A program made the position numbers and the translations under genes. A stretch of 64,000 nucleotides of DNA, taken from contig CAYMKL010000009.1 of NCBI GenBank assembly GCA_964390805.1, forward strand, positions 1-64,000, given 5' to 3'. The notes below the pieces were generated by a model. The model did not search any database and was not told where the DNA came from. It was given only the letters and a program-made list of their open reading frames with translations. This document shows positions 16,747 to 25,084 of this stretch, piece after piece. The first letter of the stretch is position 1; every line of letters starts with the position of its first letter. This DNA is from CAYMKL01 sp964390805 (GTDB taxonomy: Bacteria; Chloroflexota; Anaerolineae; VGOG01).

Positions 16747-17994
16747 ATGCAAAGTGAAGTAGTCATTATTGACGCCGTGAGGTCGCCTGTTGGCAAGCAT
16801 AACGGTGGGCTGTCGAGCGTGCGGCCTGACGATTTGCTGGCCGAGGTCTTCAAGGCGCTGATGGAGCGTACCGGCGTGGATCCGGCGCTGGTTGAGGACG
16901 TTTATTCCGGCTGCGGCAACCAGGCCGGCGAGGACAACCGCGACGTAGCGCGCATGTCGCTCTTGCTGGCCGGCTTCCCGATGGAGGTCAGTGGCATCAC
17001 CGTCAATCGCAACTGCTCGTCGGCCCTGGACGCGGTGAACCTGGCTGCAAAATCTATCATCGCCGGCGAAGGCGACGTCTTCATCGGCGCCGGGGTGGAG
17101 TGCATGAGCCGGGCGCCCTGGTCCATGCCCAAGCCAGAGCGACCACAGCCAGTGGGACATCCCAAAATATGGGACACCACCGTCGGCTGGCGCTACAACA
17201 ACCCCAGAATGGACGCTCTTTATCCCATCATCAGCCTGGGCGAAACCGCCGAGAATATCGCCGACGATCTAGGGATCACCCGCGAGGAGCAAGATGCCTT
17301 CGCCCTGGAAAGTCACCGGCGGGCGGTGGAGGCCATCAAGGCCGGCAAGTTCAAAGACGAAATCGTGCCCATCGAAGTGCCGCAGCGCAAAGGCCCACCC
17401 AAGATCGTGGACACCGACGAACACCCCCGCTACAAAATTGTGGATGGCGAGTACGTGCTCGCTACCAGCATGGAGCTGCTGGCCCGCTTGAGGCCCGCCT
17501 TCCGCAAAGGGGGCACGGTAACGGCTGGTAACTCCAGCGGCATCAACGACGGTGCGGCTGCCCTACTGCTGATGAGGGCTGACAAGGCCAGCGAGCTGGG
17601 GTTGAAGCCGATGGCGCGCTGGGTGGGCTCGGCCGTGGCGGGCGTGGATCCCGGCGTGATGGGCTACGGCCCGGTACCGGCCACACAGAAGCTCCTCAAG
17701 CGGCTGGGCCTCACTATAGACGATATGGGCCTCATCGAGCTGAACGAGGCATTCGCGGCTCAGACCCTGGGGGTGATGCGTAGGCTGGGCATGGGTCATG
17801 AGATCACCAACGTCAACGGCGGCGCGGTTGCCCTGGGGCATCCCACCGGCTGCTCCGGCGCTCGCATCCTCACCACTCTTTTGCACGAGATGAAGCGCCG
17901 CGCCTCGCAGGAGAAACGCCCCTATTACGGCCTGGCTACGCTGTGCGTCGGTGTCGGTATGGGCGCTTCCACCATCGTCGAGTGGTTGGACTAG
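16747..17994 (+). CDS. Thiolase (acetyl-CoA acyltransferase)
   Basis: Cleaves 3-ketoacyl-CoA with CoA, or runs the reverse condensation. Active residues: nucleophile C90 in NRNCSSALDAVN, H365 in ALGHPTGCSGAR, and the second Cys C400 in LCVGVGMG. NEAFAAQ marks the family. 415 residues, slightly longer than the usual ~390. AAGGAGG precedes ATG 16747. It is followed at short spacing by a CoA-transferase and an aminotransferase, consistent with breakdown of an amino-acid-derived acyl chain. Confidence 0.9.
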   Translation: MQSEVVIIDAVRSPVGKHNGGLSSVRPDDLLAEVFKALMERTGVDPALVEDVYSGCGNQAGEDNRDVARMSLLLAGFPMEVSGITVNRNCSSALDAVNLAAKSIIAGEGDVFIGAGVECMSRAPWSMPKPERPQPVGHPKIWDTTVGWRYNNPRMDALYPIISLGETAENIADDLGITREEQDAFALESHRRAVEAIKAGKFKDEIVPIEVPQRKGPPKIVDTDEHPRYKIVDGEYVLATSMELLARLRPAFRKGGTVTAGNSSGINDGAAALLLMRADKASELGLKPMARWVGSAVAGVDPGVMGYGPVPATQKLLKRLGLTIDDMGLIELNEAFAAQTLGVMRRLGMGHEITNVNGGAVALGHPTGCSGARILTTLLHEMKRRASQEKRPYYGLATLCVGVGMGASTIVEWLD

Positions 17995-18013
17995 AGACTG
18001 GAGGTTGGAGATA

Positions 18014-19246
18014 ATGAAACGGCCTCTTACTGGGGTTCGTGTTATTGCGCTGGAACAGTATATGAGTGCGCCCTATTGCACCATGCTGCTGGCCGATGCC
18101 GGCGCTGAGGTGATCAAAATCGAGCGACCCGGCCGGGGGGATCCGCGCCGCTCGATTCCACCGTACGCCACCGACGAGCAGGGGCGGCGCGCGGCCGGGG
18201 GATTCATCGGCTACAATCGGAACAAGAAGAGCATGGCCCTCAACCTTCGCGCGGAGGCAGGCCGCCAGATCTACAGAGACCTGGTGAAGGTATCGGACGT
18301 GGTGGTCGAGAACCTGCGCCCCGGTTCCACCGACAAGATGGGATTGGGCTACGAACAGTTGAAGGCCATCAATCCCCGGCTGGTTTACGCCGCCATCTCT
18401 GGCTTTGGGCGACTGGAGGGCTACACCGGCCCCTATGCCAATCGGCCTGCCTTCGACATCGTGGCCGAGGCCATGGGCGGCATCATGAACCTGGTTGGCT
18501 TCGCCGACAAGCCCCCCTCGTGGACCATCTACGGCATGGCCGACGTCTATACCGGGCAGGTCACGGCCTACGGGGTGATGCTGGCCCTCTTCATGCGGGA
18601 GCGCACCGGCAAAGGCCAGCTCGTGGATAGCGCCATGCTGGATAACATGCTGGCCTTCAACGAGCGCATGATGGTCCTCTACTCCTTCACCGGCGAATCG
18701 CCGGAGCGGGGGAGGATGAAGCACATCTACCCACGAGGCGCTTTTCGCTGCCAGGATGGCTACCTGGCCCTCAACGTCCCCGACGATATTCAATGGGGTC
18801 GGCTCTGCGAGGCCATGGGGCGTGAAGACCTGAAGAACGATCCCCGCAGCGTGGACGGGACCGCTCGCGCTACCAACGCCGATTTCGTGCGCCCAATCAT
18901 TGAGGACTGGCTGACTGACAAGACCCGCGCCCAGGCGGTGGCGCTTTTGGGAGAGCAGGGCGTACCCTCCGGCCCGGTCTACACCGCCGAAGACGTCTTC
19001 AACGATCCGCACGTCGCCGCCCGCCAAATGCTGGTGACGGTAGACGACCCGGTCGCCGGGCCACGCAAGTATGCCCGCACTCCCCTGCATCTCTCCTCCG
19101 CCCCGGAAATTCTCACCGCGCCTGCCCCACAGTTGGGAGAGCACACCCGCCCCATTCTGCGGGATTTGCTGGGGTACGACGAGGCTGAGATTGAGCGTCT
19201 CAAGGAGCAAGGTGTGATAGAGGTATGGGAAAAGGAGGACGTCTAA
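18014..19246 (+). CDS. Class III (CaiB/BaiF-type) CoA-transferase
   Basis: Moves CoA between carboxylates, activating a substrate for beta-oxidation-like steps. 410 residues from ATG 18014, which follows GGAGGTTGGAG. Family features: GVRVIALEQYMSAPYCTMLL at the N-terminus, KSMALNLRAEAG, VVENLRPG, and the candidate catalytic Asp D177 in YGMADVYTG (equivalent to Asp169 of formyl-CoA transferase). The donor and acceptor acids cannot be read from sequence. The stop TAA shares its last base with the next start (TAATG). Confidence 0.85.
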   Translation: MKRPLTGVRVIALEQYMSAPYCTMLLADAGAEVIKIERPGRGDPRRSIPPYATDEQGRRAAGGFIGYNRNKKSMALNLRAEAGRQIYRDLVKVSDVVVENLRPGSTDKMGLGYEQLKAINPRLVYAAISGFGRLEGYTGPYANRPAFDIVAEAMGGIMNLVGFADKPPSWTIYGMADVYTGQVTAYGVMLALFMRERTGKGQLVDSAMLDNMLAFNERMMVLYSFTGESPERGRMKHIYPRGAFRCQDGYLALNVPDDIQWGRLCEAMGREDLKNDPRSVDGTARATNADFVRPIIEDWLTDKTRAQAVALLGEQGVPSGPVYTAEDVFNDPHVAARQMLVTVDDPVAGPRKYARTPLHLSSAPEILTAPAPQLGEHTRPILRDLLGYDEAEIERLKEQGVIEVWEKEDV

Positions 19247-20607
19247 TGGCGCACCATAGTCACATTGTCTACCGCCACATGGCTCACCCCCATCCCCTGG
19301 CTGTCCGGGGGGAGGGGGTTTACTTGTGGGATACCGAGGGCCGCCGCTACATAGATGGCTCCGGCGGCGCGGCTGTGGTCAACATCGGTCACGGTGTGGC
19401 GGAGGTGGCCCAGGCCATGGCCGAGCAGGCCGCCGACGTCGCCTACGTCCACGGTACCATGTTCACCACCGATGCACTGGAGACGCACAGCGAACAGTTG
19501 GCCGCGCTTGTGCCCATGCCGGATCCTCGCTTCTTCTACATGACCAGCGGCTCCGAGGCGGTTGAGACGGCCATCAAGTTCGCCCGGCAGGTGCAAATAG
19601 CGCGAGGCGAGCCGACCCGAGAGGTCATCATCTCTCGCTGGGGCTCCTATCACGGCGCGACGATGGGGGCGCTGGCCCTCACCGGCAGGACGAAGATGCG
19701 CACCCCATTCGCGCCGCTCTTCCGCGACCAGCCCCACATCCCACCCCCCTACTGCTACCGCTGTCCGTTCGGGGCCACCTACCCCACCTGCGACCCTTCG
19801 ACAGGCTCAGGACATCGCCTGGCCTGCGCGAAGGCGTTGGAGGCGGAGATTCTCCGCCAGGGGCCGGAGCGGGTGGCGGCCTTCATCGCCGAGTCGGTGA
19901 GCGGAGCGACGCTAGGAGCGGTGGCGCCGCCGGAGGGCTACTGGCCGCTGGTGCGCCAGATCTGCGACCGCTACGGCGTGCTCCTAATCGCCGATGAGGT
20001 GATGGCCGGCTTCGGGCGCACCGGGCGGTGGTTTGCGATAGAGCACTTTGGCGTGCAGCCGGACGTGATCACCATGGGCAAAGGAGTCACCGGGGGGTAT
20101 TTCCCGTTGTCTGTCACGGCAGTTCGAGGTGCGGACGTGGAGAGGATCCGTCAGGTACACGGCGACTTCGTCCACGGCGGCACCTTCTCCCACCACGCCG
20201 TGGGTGCGGCCGCTGGACTGGCCGTGCTGCGCTATCTGCAAAAGAACGACCTGGTCACGGCCTCAGCAGCCAAAGGCAAGATGCTGGGAGAGAAACTGAG
20301 CGCGGCCTTGGGCGAACTCCCCTACGTGGGTGATGTGCGGGGCATAGGACTGCTGTGGGGGGTAGAATTCGTCGCCGACCAGGCGACCAAAGCCCCCTTC
20401 CCACCAGCAGCCCGCTTCGCCCGCCGGGTGGCGGATGTGGCTTTCGAAAAGGGGCTCATCGTCTACCCGACCGCGGGGTGCGCCGACGGCGTGTCTGGCG
20501 ACCTGGTGCTGATTGCACCGCCGTTCATCATCACCGAGGCTCAGATGGACGAGGTAGCGCGTTTTCTACGAGAGGCTGTTCTAGAGATAAGTGGAATTTT
20601 GATTTGA
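19246..20607 (+). CDS. Class III PLP-dependent aminotransferase
   Basis: 453-residue omega-amino acid:pyruvate/GABA-type aminotransferase. PLP Lys K279 in ITMGKGVTGGYFP; FYMTSGSEAVETAIKFAR and GVLLIADEVMAGFGRTGRW are family blocks. AAAGGAGG before ATG 19246. Residues around DPSTGSGHRLAC are encoded by the dispersed repeat CCTTCGACAGGCTCAGGAC (19794-19813) inserted in frame near the substrate-binding loop. A remnant of a second, similar gene end lies at 30241-30332. Confidence 0.85.
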   Translation: MAHHSHIVYRHMAHPHPLAVRGEGVYLWDTEGRRYIDGSGGAAVVNIGHGVAEVAQAMAEQAADVAYVHGTMFTTDALETHSEQLAALVPMPDPRFFYMTSGSEAVETAIKFARQVQIARGEPTREVIISRWGSYHGATMGALALTGRTKMRTPFAPLFRDQPHIPPPYCYRCPFGATYPTCDPSTGSGHRLACAKALEAEILRQGPERVAAFIAESVSGATLGAVAPPEGYWPLVRQICDRYGVLLIADEVMAGFGRTGRWFAIEHFGVQPDVITMGKGVTGGYFPLSVTAVRGADVERIRQVHGDFVHGGTFSHHAVGAAAGLAVLRYLQKNDLVTASAAKGKMLGEKLSAALGELPYVGDVRGIGLLWGVEFVADQATKAPFPPAARFARRVADVAFEKGLIVYPTAGCADGVSGDLVLIAPPFIITEAQMDEVARFLREAVLEISGILI

Positions 20608-20632
20608 CAATGCAACAAGTTCGTGATATAGT
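20604..20632 (+). promoter_or_regulatory. Sigma-70-type promoter upstream of leader B
   Basis: -35 TTGACA (20604-20609, perfect), 17-nt spacer, -10 TATAGT (20627-20632). Transcript start is expected near 20639, giving a 5' leader of about 190 nt for the second binding-protein gene. The -35 box lies at the stop codon of the aminotransferase gene. Confidence 0.8.
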
Positions 20633-20638
20633 CCAAAA

Positions 20639-20831
20639 ACACATTTGTAGCCAACGCAGGTTTCCAGCCCTTGCGCAAGGCTATCCTCGACATTGGCCCC
20701 GTCTCGTTGAGACCCCAGAAAGACAAGGAGGTGTATCTATGCAATGAAACTAACTTGATAAGATAGTGTATCGGAAGAAGCTGCTGCAGCCATGCAACAG
20801 CAATAGCATCCAATTAGGAGGAGAAAGAACA
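20639..20831 (+). promoter_or_regulatory. Conserved structured leader B with a two-codon mini-ORF
   Basis: Homologous to leader A (9162-9320). Hairpin GTCTC-GTT-GAGAC (20701-20713), perfect Shine-Dalgarno AAGGAGG (20725-20731), then ATG-CAA-TGA (20739-20747), CTAACTTGA, and the stem-loop at 20780-20801. Stems are kept while loops differ from leader A. A mini-ORF with a full-strength ribosome binding site suggests translation-coupled control. No known riboswitch class was recognised. Confidence 0.6.
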
Positions 20832-22112
20832 ATGAATGGCAAGAAAGTCTTTGGACTACTGATGACAATGCTCGTCCTGAGTTCTCTCATCGCAGCCTGC
20901 GCTGCGCCTGCCCCCGAAGTGATCGAGAAGGAGGTCATCGTCAAGGAAGAGGTTCCGGTCACTGTCGAGGTCGAGAAAGAGGTGGTGGTCGAGAAGAAAG
21001 TCATTGAGACCGTCGAGGTGGAGAAAGAGGTGGTGGTGGAGAAGGTCGTCACACCCACGCCTGAGCCCAAACCTGAGCTAGCTGCCACCATCCGGGTTGA
21101 CGGCTTGACTGAGCTCTCCGCCGAGTATTTCGATAGGATTGTCCTCAAGCCCTTCGCCGCGGAGATGGGAGTTGACATTGAGCTCGTGGCCGGCACCTAC
21201 GGGCGGCAGGAGGAATGGCTGGCCTCTATCAAGGCGGCGCCCGGCGAGTACTGCATCGCTACTTATGTCAGCGACTTTGGCGTGTACAATGGCATATTAC
21301 AGGGCCTGCTTCAGCCTCTCCGCCTGGAGAATATCCCCAACTATTCCAACCTGGCTGACGTATGGGAGACGCGCGTTATCGTTAAGGGCGACGAGAACGC
21401 CTATTATATCCCTGTTTCCATGGGTATGTACACCTTTGTTTACGCCAAAGACAAGATCGCTGAGCGACCGGATTCCTACGCTCCTCTCTTCGATCCCCAG
21501 TACGCCGACCGCATCGCCCTGCGCGACTACGGACTGTACCGCATCGTCCAGACGGCGGCCTACCTGGGACTGGACCCCAACAACTTGAGCGAGGAAGAGG
21601 TAGACCTGATCTTTGAGACGATGACAGAGCAGCGGGATCTGGCCAGGGCATACTGGCAAAGCAGCTCCGACCTCAATTCCCTGCTGGCCAACCGTGAGGT
21701 TTGGGTGGCCGACTACTGGTTCAGCTCCATCACCATGCCCAGAGAAGATGGCACCAACTTGATGGGTGAGTTGGATATCGGTTGGTGGTTCCCAAAGGAA
21801 GGTGGTCCTGTATGGGTTGGCGGGATGGCCATCGCCGCCGGTTGCGAGGGCCTAGAGCGATATACAGCGGAGTTGCTCCTGAACTACCTCCTCGAGCCGG
21901 AGGTCTACACCAAGTGGACCGCTGCCAGCAGCTACATCCCGGCCATAGAAACAGACCTTTACGACGAGGCCGCCTATTTTGCCACCACCCCGTACGTACT
22001 CCATTATCGAGACGCCATCCTCAACACTGGCATCCTGTTTGACGTCGCCACTGTACTGGCTAACCAGGAAGAGTGGAATGAGCGCTACGAGGAAATGAAG
22101 CTGGGCAAGTGA
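20832..22112 (+). CDS. Spermidine/putrescine-type substrate-binding lipoprotein
   Basis: 426-residue extracytoplasmic binding protein for the importer encoded next. The signal and lipobox (SLIAAC), and the Val/Glu/Lys stalk to about residue 80, nearly match the N-terminus of the 9321 gene. The rest is a different fold, a type-II (PotD/AfuA-like) binding domain: TIRVDGLTELSAEYFDRIVL, YYIPVSMGMYTFVYAKDKI, WVADYWFSS. The ligand is probably a polyamine or other small cation, but binding residues cannot be assigned with confidence. Confidence 0.8.
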   Translation: MNGKKVFGLLMTMLVLSSLIAACAAPAPEVIEKEVIVKEEVPVTVEVEKEVVVEKKVIETVEVEKEVVVEKVVTPTPEPKPELAATIRVDGLTELSAEYFDRIVLKPFAAEMGVDIELVAGTYGRQEEWLASIKAAPGEYCIATYVSDFGVYNGILQGLLQPLRLENIPNYSNLADVWETRVIVKGDENAYYIPVSMGMYTFVYAKDKIAERPDSYAPLFDPQYADRIALRDYGLYRIVQTAAYLGLDPNNLSEEEVDLIFETMTEQRDLARAYWQSSSDLNSLLANREVWVADYWFSSITMPREDGTNLMGELDIGWWFPKEGGPVWVGGMAIAAGCEGLERYTAELLLNYLLEPEVYTKWTAASSYIPAIETDLYDEAAYFATTPYVLHYRDAILNTGILFDVATVLANQEEWNERYEEMKLGK

Positions 22113-22146
22113 CCAGCAGTGGGCGTTCCGACGTTCGTTAGGGCTA

Positions 22147-22177
22147 GGGGGCACAAGCTGTCCGTGCTTGTGCCCCC
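22147..22177 (+). terminator. Hairpin after the second binding-protein gene
   Basis: Perfect 12-bp stem (22147-22158 with 22166-22177) and 7-nt loop, without a T-run. Placement matches the hairpin after the first binding-protein gene. Confidence 0.6.
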
Positions 22178-22216
22178 CTCCCCTGTAAGCCGGTACCAGG
22201 CAGGGAGGCTGATGGG

Positions 22217-23302
22217 ATGATTGATGTAGAATTAAGGAACGTTAGCAAGAAGTTCGGCCAGGTGGTGGCAGTAGATGACGTCTCTTTTCAGGTTCGCCAG
22301 GGGGAATTCCTGACGTTGCTGGGCCCCAGCGGTTGCGGCAAGACGACCACCATGAGGCTCATTGCTGGGCTGGAGAGACCCACTGCTGGTGAGGTCTTTA
22401 TCCGCCAGGAGGACGTGACCGATGCGCCACCCTACGCCCGCGATGTGAGCCTCATGTTTCAGAACTATGCGTTGTTTCCTCACAAGAATGTCTTTGACAA
22501 TATCGCCTTCGGCCTGAAGTATCGAGAGCGAGGTCTGCCCAAAGACAAGCGGAGTCAGCGAGTGAAGGAAGCTTTGGATCTGGTTCGCCTGCCCGGTATC
22601 GAAGCGCGTTACCCGCGACAACTGAGTGGCGGGCAGCAGCAGCGGGTAGCCTTGGCCCGGGCCCTGGTGATCAAGCCAGCGGTACTCCTGCTCGACGAGC
22701 CTCTCTCAAATCTCGATCTCAAGCTGCGTGAGAAGATGCGAGTCGAACTGAAGCAGATTCAAGAACTAGTTGGCATCACCTTCATCTTTGTCACTCACGA
22801 CCAGGAGGAGGCGCTGATGCTTTCCGACCGGGTGGCAGTGATGGAAGAGGGTAAAATCACCCAGGTGGGTCTCCCCCGCGAGGTGTATGAGAAACCACAG
22901 TCTCGCTTTGTCGCTGAGTTCATCGGCCAGTCCAACTTTCTTGAGGCCAGAGTCGTTCGCGTCGGTCCTTTGGGAACCGAACTTGAGACGGAAAGCGGCT
23001 TGACTTTGCGGGTTCCAGCAGATCCGCCTCCCCCCACCGGAAGCACAGGCGTCCTCCAGATTCGGGCAGAGCGAGTGCACGTACACCGGCATGAACCACC
23101 ACCGTCTGACGGCTACACCTTCCCCGGGACGGTGGAGCGGGCCATTTATGTCGGCAACACCATTCAGTACTTCATCAACCTGAAAAGCCACGATCTGATT
23201 ATGGCCATCCGCCCCACTTCTGGCGAGGCGCCATTCACGCGGGGAGAGGCTTTGTGGGTTTCCTTTGGTCCCCAAGACACCGTATACTTGAGAGGTGTAT
23301 GA
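22217..23302 (+). CDS. potA: Spermidine/putrescine-type ABC transporter ATPase
   Basis: 361-residue importer ATPase. Walker A GPSGCGKTT at 36-44, RQLSGGQQQRVALARAL signature, LLLDEPLSNLD Walker B, TFIFVTHDQEEAL. The C-terminal ~120 residues form a TOBE-type domain (IGQSNFLEARVV, TGVLQIRAERVHV). It belongs to the MalK/PotA/FbpC class. The polyamine assignment comes mainly from the neighbouring permeases and binding protein. Confidence 0.8.
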   Translation: MIDVELRNVSKKFGQVVAVDDVSFQVRQGEFLTLLGPSGCGKTTTMRLIAGLERPTAGEVFIRQEDVTDAPPYARDVSLMFQNYALFPHKNVFDNIAFGLKYRERGLPKDKRSQRVKEALDLVRLPGIEARYPRQLSGGQQQRVALARALVIKPAVLLLDEPLSNLDLKLREKMRVELKQIQELVGITFIFVTHDQEEALMLSDRVAVMEEGKITQVGLPREVYEKPQSRFVAEFIGQSNFLEARVVRVGPLGTELETESGLTLRVPADPPPPTGSTGVLQIRAERVHVHRHEPPPSDGYTFPGTVERAIYVGNTIQYFINLKSHDLIMAIRPTSGEAPFTRGEALWVSFGPQDTVYLRGV

Positions 23303-24204
23303 TGATCGCTGAAATCAAACGGCCCGGAGGCTTCATGACCTGGCTGCGGCGGCGGCCGAATCTTCCGGGTGTCTTTCTGGTGGGGCCAGCCGCAACCTGG
23401 CTTGTCCTCTTCTTGGGCCTACCGCTAGTTATGGTCGTGCTATACAGCTTCTGGGGTCACGAACCAGGCGGAGGCGTGGAGCGCACATTCACTCTGGAGA
23501 ACTATGCCCGTTTCCTGACGCGGCCAATTTACAGGCGCATCTTGCTCCGTTCCTTTCGTGCAGGTGCGGAGGCCGTCATCGTGGTGCTTGCTCTGGCCTA
23601 TCCGACAGCCTATTACCTGGCAAACCGACGCTCAGACAGCACCTCCTTGATCATCCTTATCCTCGTACCCTTCTGGACGAGCTACCTTGTCCGCCTCTTG
23701 TGTTGGATGCTCATTCTGATGGAAAGTGGTGTCGCTAACGGGGTCCTGTTGGGGCTGGGCATCCTCAGCGAGCCGCTTAGACTACTCTTTACCCCACTGG
23801 CGGTGGTCATTGGTATCATATATTCTGCCCTTCCCTTCGCCATACTGCCTATCTATGCTGTGCTCAAGGGAATTGACCGTGATTTGGTGCCCGCCGCCAA
23901 GATGTTGGGCGCCAAAGACCTGCAAGCCTTTGTGGAAGTGACACTGCCTTTGAGCATGCCAGGCGTCATGGCCGCATCGGTCATCACTTTCCTTTTCGGA
24001 GTAAATAGCTTCCTGGCGCCGGCCGTCCTGGGCGGCGCGGGCCAAGATCTCATGTCCAACATCATCGTCAAGCGTTTCCTGCTGGATTTCAACTGGCCTT
24101 TCGGATCTGCTCTGGCCATTGTCTTGCTGGTAACGATGATTCTCTTCCTGACGATTGTCAGCAAGTACATAGCCCTGGAGGATATATATGGGACCGGCAA
24201 GTGA
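23299..24204 (+). CDS. potB: ABC transporter permease, PotB type
   Basis: Inner-membrane subunit, 301 residues, about six helices. Start ATG 23299 overlaps the ATPase stop (ATGA). ATG 23302 is equally possible. The EAA loop that contacts the ATPase is AAKMLGAKDLQAFVEVTLPL. GPAATWLVLFLGLPLVMVVL is the first helix. Confidence 0.8.
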   Translation: MMIAEIKRPGGFMTWLRRRPNLPGVFLVGPAATWLVLFLGLPLVMVVLYSFWGHEPGGGVERTFTLENYARFLTRPIYRRILLRSFRAGAEAVIVVLALAYPTAYYLANRRSDSTSLIILILVPFWTSYLVRLLCWMLILMESGVANGVLLGLGILSEPLRLLFTPLAVVIGIIYSALPFAILPIYAVLKGIDRDLVPAAKMLGAKDLQAFVEVTLPLSMPGVMAASVITFLFGVNSFLAPAVLGGAGQDLMSNIIVKRFLLDFNWPFGSALAIVLLVTMILFLTIVSKYIALEDIYGTGK

Positions 24205-25084
24205 CGTAGCCCTTCGACAGGCTCAGGACGTAGCTCCTACAAACTCTTCGGCTATTCCCCCCGTCAGGAGGCGCCGTCGGCGGCCGCTGCCAGTCGGCGC
24301 GTGGCTTTTACGCTTGGTGACCCTTTTCGTCTACGCTTTTCTCTACCTGCCCATCGTCGTTCTGGTGATCATGTCCTTCCACCCTCAGCACATCATGACC
24401 TTCCCCTTGCCCAGTTGGAGCCTGCGCTGGTATGGCGAGTTCCTACAAGATGAGCTGTTGATTCGTGCGCTGCTGAACAGCCTCTTCCTGGGGGGCGCGA
24501 CGGCGGTTCTGAGTGCCCTGATCGGGACGCCTTGCGCCATTGGCCTGGTGCGGTTCGATTTTCCCGGCAAGCGTCTCGTCAATTCCTTCGTGCTGGCCCC
24601 GATGATTGTCCCAAATGTCATCATGGCCATTGGGTTGCTCATCTTGCTCAACATCGTCAACATCCCCAGAGGCTACCCATATCTAATCATCGGCCATGTG
24701 ATGTTCGGTTTGCCGTATGTTGTCCTCACGGTTTCGTCTCAACTGTATGGCTTTCCCCGTGAACTCGAAGAGGCGGCTCTGAACCTCGGCGCCAACGAAT
24801 TGAGGACATTCTTCGAGGTAACGTTGCCTCTGATCGCCCCCAGTATCATGGCCGGATCGTTATTCGCTTTCACTATCTCTTTCCAGGAATATGTAGCCAG
24901 CCAACTCTGGGCCTCACCAAGCAACTACACCCTGCCTATCCGCATTTACTCCCGCCTCCGTGACGCCGTAAGTCCCGAACTCAACGTCGTTGGCGTGCTG
25001 ACGCTCGCCCTGGCCATTGGCGTAGTTGCCATCTTAAGGATCTTGTCCCGTCGCAGCGAGGGAGGTGGCTTCTATGGGCTATAG
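24188..25084 (+). CDS. potC: ABC transporter permease, PotC type
   Basis: Second membrane subunit, 298 residues, EAA loop EAALNLGANELRTFFEVTLP. The first ~40 residues are unusual. They include ALRQAQDV encoded by the dispersed repeat CCTTCGACAGGCTCAGGAC (24209-24230) and an Arg-rich stretch before the first helix (LVTLFVYAFLYLPIVVLVIM). The repeat may have extended the N-terminus and created the 17-nt overlap with the preceding gene. Confidence 0.8.
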   Translation: MGPASDVALRQAQDVAPTNSSAIPPVRRRRRRPLPVGAWLLRLVTLFVYAFLYLPIVVLVIMSFHPQHIMTFPLPSWSLRWYGEFLQDELLIRALLNSLFLGGATAVLSALIGTPCAIGLVRFDFPGKRLVNSFVLAPMIVPNVIMAIGLLILLNIVNIPRGYPYLIIGHVMFGLPYVVLTVSSQLYGFPRELEEAALNLGANELRTFFEVTLPLIAPSIMAGSLFAFTISFQEYVASQLWASPSNYTLPIRIYSRLRDAVSPELNVVGVLTLALAIGVVAILRILSRRSEGGGFYGL

